64,000 nucleotides of DNA from Gordonia neofelifaecis NRRL B-59395 (lineage in GTDB: Bacteria > Actinomycetota > Actinomycetes > Mycobacteriales > Mycobacteriaceae): assembly GCF_000192435.1 (NCBI RefSeq), contig NZ_AEUD01000001.1, positions 395,823 through 459,822 on the forward strand, given 5' to 3'. The notes beneath the pieces were generated by a model. That model was not told the origin of the DNA. It made no database searches and worked only from the letters and a program-made list of their open reading frames with translations. Every line of letters begins with the position of its first letter. The stretch's first letter is position 1. The translations under genes and the position numbers were made by a program. Positions 59,197 through 64,000 of the stretch are shown piece by piece.

Positions 59197-60420
59197 TCAG
59201 TCGTTGACGACGGCCCGTAGAGCCGGACGCTCGTAATCCTCGGCCGCCTGCGTCCACTTACGAACCAGGGAGCGATCGACGCCGACCTCGGCGGCGATGG
59301 CCCGTTGCGACCCTCCCTCAGCAGCCAGACGGAGCACCGCGGCGACAGCCTCCACCGGCTTGGTCGTGCCCGACTCGGCGTGAACCCTCTCGGCGATCGC
59401 GTCGGTTGACACCACCTCCACCGGGGTGGTGGCTGAGTCACCCACCACCACCTCGTCGGTGGACGACTCGCCGTCGCCGGTGGGCGATCGGCCACCAACC
59501 ACCACCGGGCGATCCGCCTCCAGCGGGTGGGCGATCGGCCACTCCGCAGTGGTGGGTGACTCGGCCACCACCGGCGAATCGACCAGCGAGTGATCGTCCA
59601 CGTCGTCGTGGGTGATCGGCTGGGTGACTTCATCAGCCGCCACCGCTCCGACCTGCGGGGAGTCGCCCGAATCGTCCATCACGACCTCGGTGGTTGTGAT
59701 GGTCGATTCAGCCACCGCCACCGGCGCAACCACCGGGCGATCGACCACCTCGTCAGTGGGCGAATCGACGTCGACGGCAGTGGGTGATTCGATGGGCGAT
59801 CCGTCACCGACCACCTGGCGATCGACCATCGGGTGGTGGGTGACCGCCCGTTCCGACGCGGTGGGTGATTCAGCCACCACCGACCGGCGGCTGTCGTCGG
59901 TGGGACCGACGGTCGGCCGACCGAGCGCATCCGGCGCCGTGGCCGCCTCGACACGGGCGACGAGGTTCCCGCCGATCCGAGACCATGCGCTCGGCGTCAC
60001 TGCCTCGTCGTCGGCGGTCGACGCTCGTAGACCCATCACGTACATCGTCGCGAAGATCATCAGCAGGTCGGGAACCGCCGCCATGCCGAACTCCAGCCAC
60101 GGGAACGCCGACGCGAGCCCGGTCTCGCGCACCGTGCTCAGCACGCCGACGTAGCTGGCGATCAAGACGACGACGGCGAGTGCACTGACGCCCGCGGTGG
60201 CGAGCTGCCGACGCACACCGGCCACACCAGCCTTCGTCGCCAGCCAGATGCCCTCGACCATCACCAGGAGTGCGAAGGGCAGCAGCCCCGCGGTCCAGGC
60301 CGCGACACTGTTGCCTGGAGCGACGACGTGCGAGTGGCGCACGTTGGCGTAGCTGCTCATCGCGACAGCGACCGTGAGGACCATCCACCAGTACGCCGTC
60401 GCCTTCTTCTGCGCGGTCAT
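59197..60420 (-). CDS. DUF2637-like membrane protein with repetitive linker and C-terminal HTH
   Basis: 407 residues. Four hydrophobic segments in the first 130 residues (AYWWMVLTVAVAMSSYANVRHS is the first) match DUF2637 membrane proteins of actinobacterial plasmids. Residues about 165-345 are a low-complexity linker of repeated (V/A)-(V/D)-(E/D)-SPT units. The last 55 residues form an HTH (LAAEGGSQRAIAAEVGVDRSLVRKWTQ). A membrane-tethered DNA-binding protein results, suited to plasmid replication, spread or partition. Start overlaps the upstream stop by 4 bp. Confidence 0.75.
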   Translation of the reverse strand: MTAQKKATAYWWMVLTVAVAMSSYANVRHSHVVAPGNSVAAWTAGLLPFALLVMVEGIWLATKAGVAGVRRQLATAGVSALAVVVLIASYVGVLSTVRETGLASAFPWLEFGMAAVPDLLMIFATMYVMGLRASTADDEAVTPSAWSRIGGNLVARVEAATAPDALGRPTVGPTDDSRRSVVAESPTASERAVTHHPMVDRQVVGDGSPIESPTAVDVDSPTDEVVDRPVVAPVAVAESTITTTEVVMDDSGDSPQVGAVAADEVTQPITHDDVDDHSLVDSPVVAESPTTAEWPIAHPLEADRPVVVGGRSPTGDGESSTDEVVVGDSATTPVEVVSTDAIAERVHAESGTTKPVEAVAAVLRLAAEGGSQRAIAAEVGVDRSLVRKWTQAAEDYERPALRAVVND

Positions 60421-60611
60421 CGATTACTCTCCTTCGTCGTGGCGCGGCCGTGCAGACCACGCAAGTAGGCCGCATAGGCCACATCGATCCGAGGATCGCC
60501 GTCACGCCAGCCACGGGTACGACGGACGTGCCGCCGGAACGCCCGGCGGCCCATCGGCGCCGTCTCGCCGAGGGCCTGCGAGAACGAACGTCGGTTCAAG
60601 TTCTGAGTCAT
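60417..60611 (-). CDS. small basic hypothetical protein
   Basis: 64 residues from the ATG at 60611. Arginine-rich (RRAFRRHVRRTRGWRDGDPR), possibly nucleic-acid binding. It overlaps both neighbours by 4 bp in the replication operon, which strongly supports expression. Not recognised. Confidence 0.6.
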   Translation of the reverse strand: MTQNLNRRSFSQALGETAPMGRRAFRRHVRRTRGWRDGDPRIDVAYAAYLRGLHGRATTKESNR

Positions 60612-60844
60612 GCGACAGCCCTCTTCTTGAGTGAGTCGATCCGCTCCGGCCGGAATCCCGACCAGTGCTCGTCGCCTGCGACGACGACCGGCGCCTGCAG
60701 GTAGCCCAGCGCCATCACGTAGTCGCGGGCCTCGTCGTCCTGGCTGATGTCGACGACGTCGTAGGGGACTCCGGCGGCATCGAGGCGGCGTTTGGTCATG
60801 CGGCACGGACCGCAGCCGGGGCGGGTGTAGACGGTGATGGTCAT
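60608..60844 (-). CDS. NrdH-like glutaredoxin
   Basis: 78 residues. TVYTRPGCGPCRMTKRRLD carries the active-site Cys11-Gly-Pro-Cys14; YLQAPVVVAGDEHWSGFRPERID is the usual NrdH C-terminal half. NrdH proteins give electrons to class Ib ribonucleotide reductase; actinobacteriophages often carry one. Here it is between the primase and small genes in an operon with 4-bp overlaps, implying support of dNTP supply during element replication. Confidence 0.85.
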   Translation of the reverse strand: MTITVYTRPGCGPCRMTKRRLDAAGVPYDVVDISQDDEARDYVMALGYLQAPVVVAGDEHWSGFRPERIDSLKKRAVA

Positions 60845-62961
60845 GCCGCCCCCTCGGTCGTCGGTGTCATGCCGAGCTCATCGAGTTGATCGGCAGTCAA
60901 TCCGTGTTGCGGGCTGGCCGACTGCTGCGAAAGCTCCGGCTCGGTGTGTGCGTTGGCGGCGTCGATCTCGGCCTGTGTCGGCGGGGTGTCCAGGATGCTC
61001 GAAATCGCGGCCCGTGCGGCGTCGAGCTCGATGTCCTCGTGGCGCAGGAGTCCGCGGTAGCGGTCCTTGAGCTTGCTGGCAGGCAGACGAGCGAAGTCAC
61101 GAGTGCCCCGCTTCGAGACGTCGGCCCAGTCGTCCAGGTCGAACTCGGCGATCAGCGGCTCGATGCCGGACAGACGGCCGTGTGCGTAGGGCTGGGCCTC
61201 GCGGTCCCACACCCAGATGGAATCCTTGCCGTCGCGCACCAGGTCGTAGAGCTGGTCGTAGAACTTGTACCGTCCGAGCGCCTTCGAATTGGGCATGTTG
61301 CGCACCATCCAGGACTTGTACATGTCGAACAGGAACTGTGCCGGCGCCAACCGCCAGGTGATCTGGGTGCGGATCTCGCGCCAGAAGGCCAGGACCGGGT
61401 CGTTGTATTCCTTGAACTCGTCCAAAGCCGCCTTCACCGCGGCCGGCTCGGAGAGCTCGTAATGACCCATCGACAACGCGCGTAGCAGGACGTATTCGAG
61501 CACGTCACGGCGGTGCAGGTAGTCGTCCTTGATGTACTTGCGCTCGCGTCCGGTGAACGACTTGTCGAAGTGGATGAACATGAGCCGACGCAGCAGCGAT
61601 TCGGACTTGTCCTTGACCGTCGGCTTGTCGTTGAAACACTGAATCATCAGACCGTAATGCTGATGCTTGATAGCACGGCGATTCTTGCGGTTGATCATGA
61701 TGACGTCGTTGGTCACGATCGCCTTGAAGTTCGCGGCCTTGTCGATGTAGGTGCCGACATCGTTCTCATCGGTCAGAATCGCCGACGTGCCAACCAGATC
61801 TTCGAGCTTGAACTCGTGACCGAAGTCGGCCAACGGCAGCGAGGCGTAGTTGCCGCGACCGAGCAGGTTGCGGATCATGGCCAGCAGCGTGCCCTTGCCG
61901 TTGTTGCCCTGCTGCGAATAGAAGAAGACCGCCTTGTTCCAGCTGATGTACGGGCGGATGACAGCGCTGACGATCTCCCAGAGCAGCGTGGTGACCTCGG
62001 GGTCGTCGATGAGATCGGCCATCCAGGACTCGACGTCCCAGGTCTGGCAGGAGCTGGTGCAGTCAGCCGGGTCGTCGTGATCGCCGCTGCAGGTGCACAG
62101 CGAGGTGCAGCTGATGCGGTCGTCGTGCAGGCAGTGCTTCGGGTTGGGAATGACCGGACTGACCGCGTCGGGGTTCCAGTCGACACCGAGCTTGGCCAGG
62201 AAGACGTACTCGGGCGAGAACGGCACTGACGTCTTGGTGCGGAAGTCGACGATGCCGTTGCGGGTGGCGATCAGGTCGGGGTCGGTGCCGCGCTCGCGGA
62301 CCGGAACCATCGACCGCAGAGCGGCAACCACTTCGACGAACGACTTGGTGTCCAGCCCCGGCTGGTAGCGGCGCACGACGGCTTCGAGGTGTCCAGGGTC
62401 GGCCAGGTACAAGCCGAACGACATGCTCTCCGGATCGTCGTCGTAGACGGCCAACAACATGTCGCCTCTATCCACCTTCTGCGTCGACGGAGCGATGAGG
62501 ATGATCGAGTGCAGCGCGCTGACCAGGCGGGCCAGCTCGTAGTGGCCCAGGCGACCGATCTCGGCGCGCTTGGTGCCTGCTCGCAGGCCGCGCTTGACGC
62601 GCTCGTTCTCCTGACGGATACCGGCGTTGATGAGGTTGAGCAGGTTCTTGCGCACGACGGCCGGCGGGAGCTTCTTGAGACCGTCGATGTTGCCGGGCCG
62701 CAGGTGGACATCGGTCGCGGCTGTGGCCAGGTCTTCGACCGATGTCGCGAACGGTACGCCGCTGGCGTCCTTGCTCGGATCGTCAGGGTCGACGAGGTCA
62801 CTCATCGAGGCGACGAGTTCGTCCTGTTCACGACGAGCGGCGGATGTGTAATCGACGGGGGCGTCCTTGTCGGCGGCCACGGTCACACCGGACAGGTCGT
62901 CGACGAGCAAGGCGTCGTCGAAGTCGTCAGTTGCAGTGTAGGATGTCGGTTCATTCGACAT
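60841..62961 (-). CDS. P4-type primase-helicase (D5-N/SF3) with a cysteine-rich insertion
   Basis: 706 residues from the ATG at 62961. The SF3 helicase part has Walker A QQGNNGKGT (350-358), a Walker B-like LVGTSAILTDENDVG and sensor-like LMIQCFNDKP. The preceding D5-N region shows LIATRNGIVDFRTK. Between the two is an unusual insert with Cys277, His279, Cys285, Cys289, Cys291, His295, Cys301 and Cys305. No classical primase core is obvious at the N-terminus, which is acidic. It opens the element origin and unwinds DNA; the iterons upstream are its probable target. Confidence 0.85.
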   Translation of the reverse strand: MSNEPTSYTATDDFDDALLVDDLSGVTVAADKDAPVDYTSAARREQDELVASMSDLVDPDDPSKDASGVPFATSVEDLATAATDVHLRPGNIDGLKKLPPAVVRKNLLNLINAGIRQENERVKRGLRAGTKRAEIGRLGHYELARLVSALHSIILIAPSTQKVDRGDMLLAVYDDDPESMSFGLYLADPGHLEAVVRRYQPGLDTKSFVEVVAALRSMVPVRERGTDPDLIATRNGIVDFRTKTSVPFSPEYVFLAKLGVDWNPDAVSPVIPNPKHCLHDDRISCTSLCTCSGDHDDPADCTSSCQTWDVESWMADLIDDPEVTTLLWEIVSAVIRPYISWNKAVFFYSQQGNNGKGTLLAMIRNLLGRGNYASLPLADFGHEFKLEDLVGTSAILTDENDVGTYIDKAANFKAIVTNDVIMINRKNRRAIKHQHYGLMIQCFNDKPTVKDKSESLLRRLMFIHFDKSFTGRERKYIKDDYLHRRDVLEYVLLRALSMGHYELSEPAAVKAALDEFKEYNDPVLAFWREIRTQITWRLAPAQFLFDMYKSWMVRNMPNSKALGRYKFYDQLYDLVRDGKDSIWVWDREAQPYAHGRLSGIEPLIAEFDLDDWADVSKRGTRDFARLPASKLKDRYRGLLRHEDIELDAARAAISSILDTPPTQAEIDAANAHTEPELSQQSASPQHGLTADQLDELGMTPTTEGAA

Positions 62962-63100
62962 GGTGATAGCCTTATCTTGTCTCGTTACAGACAACTCGGT
63001 GGAGTGCTGACTCCACTCGGAAGCGTCGACCGCCCTTCGGTCGGCGCTTTCCGCTTTTCAATGGGGATGTGTCGCCGCGGTGCGCTGCGGTGGGGGTCAC

Positions 63101-63271
63101 CTACGAAGCCGGAACCACCACCTCGGCGTCCGCGGGGATCCGCCAGGCGTACCCGGCCGCGATCTGCTGCGCGTCGGGAATCATGCCCGACGCGAGGTAT
63201 CGGTACACCTTGAACTTTGACCATCCGCGCCGGCGGCCAAACTCGGTCGGGGTGAGAAACTCTGAAGTCAT
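63101..63271 (-). CDS. excisionase-like winged HTH protein
   Basis: 56 residues from the ATG at 63271 (AAAGGAAAT upstream). MTSEFLTPTEFGRRRGWSKFKVYRYLASGMIPDAQQIAAGYAWRIP reads as a MerR/Xis-type winged helix. Such proteins direct excision or regulate replication. It is the first gene before the primase, with a 140-bp gap, and the iteron array lies upstream of it. Confidence 0.75.
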   Translation of the reverse strand: MTSEFLTPTEFGRRRGWSKFKVYRYLASGMIPDAQQIAAGYAWRIPADAEVVVPAS

Positions 63272-63601
63272 CGCATTTCCTTTCTGCTGTGGTGTCTGTG
63301 CAACAAACGCTACGGACACTATCTACCCCGCGCAACCGCATCGTTGCTGGTCAGAGGCTATTTTCATCCCGCGATATAATTCGTTTTCACCGGTTGTCGC
63401 AGCGCTACTGAGGTAATCGAAAAGGCAGTTGTGTCGCATCTTCCGACAAAAGAAGTTTCGATTGATGCCGGATCGACGCCCCGATACGGCCGGTGGCGTA
63501 CTGGCCGATGCCTCGACGGTCGGGTCAGGTGCCCCGCATCCATCCGAACTCGTCGTACCGTCACCATCGTCTCGTCGGCTCGAGTCGGGGCATCGATCCG
63601 T
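63272..63601. other. noncoding region ahead of the replication operon
   Basis: 330 bp without a convincing gene. Relatively AT-rich for this genome, with a TATAAT hexamer (63375-63380) whose -35 partner is unclear. Likely contains promoters for the Xis-like gene and an unwinding element next to the iterons. Confidence 0.4.
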
Positions 63602-63959
63602 CAGCACAACATTTCGCTCGTCAGCACAACATCTCGACAGTGCTGAAAATGTTGTGCTGAGTGTTGTGCTACGGAAACGCGCTGGTCAGGCCGTTTTAGG
63701 GTCGTGAAATCCCAGGTCGTCGACCGGCGCAGCACAACATCACAACATTTTCTGACTACAGCGCTACAGGGAGAAGAGGCGTTCGGAAACGCCCCTATAC
63801 CCAAAGTGAAAAAATGTTGTGATGTTGTGCTGCCAAGGCACTTCCAGGGGGTGGAAACGCCCTGACCAGCGGGTTAGTGGACCGCGATCCAGCACAACAT
63901 TCAGCACAACATTTGAAATCGGCCTGAGAAGTTGTGCTGGCGAGCGAAATGTTGTGCTG
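63602..63959. repeat. iteron array (CAGCACAACAT), probable replication origin or centromere
   Basis: Full copies of CAGCACAACAT on the plus strand start at 63602, 63622, 63730, 63890 and 63902; inverted copies ATGTTGTGCTG start at 63649, 63822 and 63949. Degenerate copies start at 63661, 63741, 63814 and 63930. Three copies of GGAAACGC (63673, 63785, 63853) are interspersed. No gene overlaps the array convincingly. The array may continue past 64000. Confidence 0.85.
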
Positions 63960-64000
63960 ACGTTGACCATCTGAACCCGTCTGGAGCGGTCGACGTGATG

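Larger units (their letters stand above)
36506..64000. mobile_element. integrated mobilisable plasmid-like element (right end outside window)
   Basis: It begins at the tRNA remnant with an adjacent integrase and contains a relaxase, MobC-like protein, coupling protein, P4-type primase-helicase, iterons, restriction-modification and antirestriction genes. Its genes mostly have clear Shine-Dalgarno sequences, unlike the chromosomal part. No VirB4-like ATPase is visible in these 27.5 kb. The right junction is not seen. Confidence 0.85.

Noticed and set aside
63602-63959. Possible CRISPR array at the right edge
   Set aside because: Repeats are only 11 bp, occur in both orientations and have irregular spacing; no cas genes nearby.
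63764-63970. 68-residue open frame on the minus strand at the right edge
   Set aside because: Lies wholly within the iteron array; its repeated residues come from the repeats.
36506-64000. Insertion sequences within the element
   Set aside because: No DDE transposase and no terminal inverted repeats were seen; the only recombinases are the tyrosine integrase and the serine resolvase.

Overview
The window is high-GC actinobacterial DNA, most likely from Gordonia or a close relative in the Mycobacteriales. The evidence is the F420-type oxidoreductase, the TIGR00027-type methyltransferase, several FadD-like ligases, GTG starts and many apparently leaderless promoters. The assignment rests on gene content only.

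Two parts are visible. Positions 1 to about 36500 are chromosome. The left edge cuts a Wadjet-type SMC anti-plasmid operon: jetA, jetB and the first 210 codons of jetC, all leftward. After it come small metabolic genes (F420/PPOX oxidoreductase, macrodomain, VOC protein, methyltransferase, epoxide-hydrolase-like protein, glycolate-oxidase-like FAD enzyme, ArsR plus SRPBCC pair). Next are an unrecognised 1017-residue protein beside an AfsR/SARP-type STAND regulator, a DrrAB-like ABC exporter, glutaminase, dnaG, an OPT transporter, a CAT-anticodon tRNA, a two-component system with a MacB-like exporter, and a TetR-MFS operon. The chromosomal part ends with a flavin monooxygenase, two adenylate-forming ligases, an EF-G-binding FBP protein behind a possible attenuator, and an HdeD-like membrane protein.

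From 36506 to the right edge lies an integrated plasmid-like element. Its left junction is a displaced tRNA 3' end with the old tRNA terminator still beside it, followed at once by a tyrosine integrase. An intact tRNA and the right attachment site should lie beyond 64000. The cargo half (38 to 49.5 kb) has an XRE regulator with an operator, a J-domain-like membrane protein, a secreted protein, a PIG-V-like membrane enzyme, a PPP-family phosphatase with an apparent ATC start, small orphan and duplicated proteins, a restriction-modification pair, a serine resolvase with a res-like site, a Dam-like methylase and an ArdA-like antirestriction protein.

The mobility half (49.5 to 64 kb) has a leftward operon of small membrane and secreted proteins, a divergent coupling protein with a small partner, a MobC-like protein and MOBP-type relaxase, a palindrome- and repeat-rich probable oriT region, and a replication operon (winged-HTH/Xis-like protein, P4-type primase-helicase, NrdH-like redoxin, DUF2637-like membrane protein). 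About twelve copies of an 11-bp iteron close the window. No VirB4 ATPase is visible, so the element looks mobilisable, or it uses an unrecognised channel built by the membrane operon.
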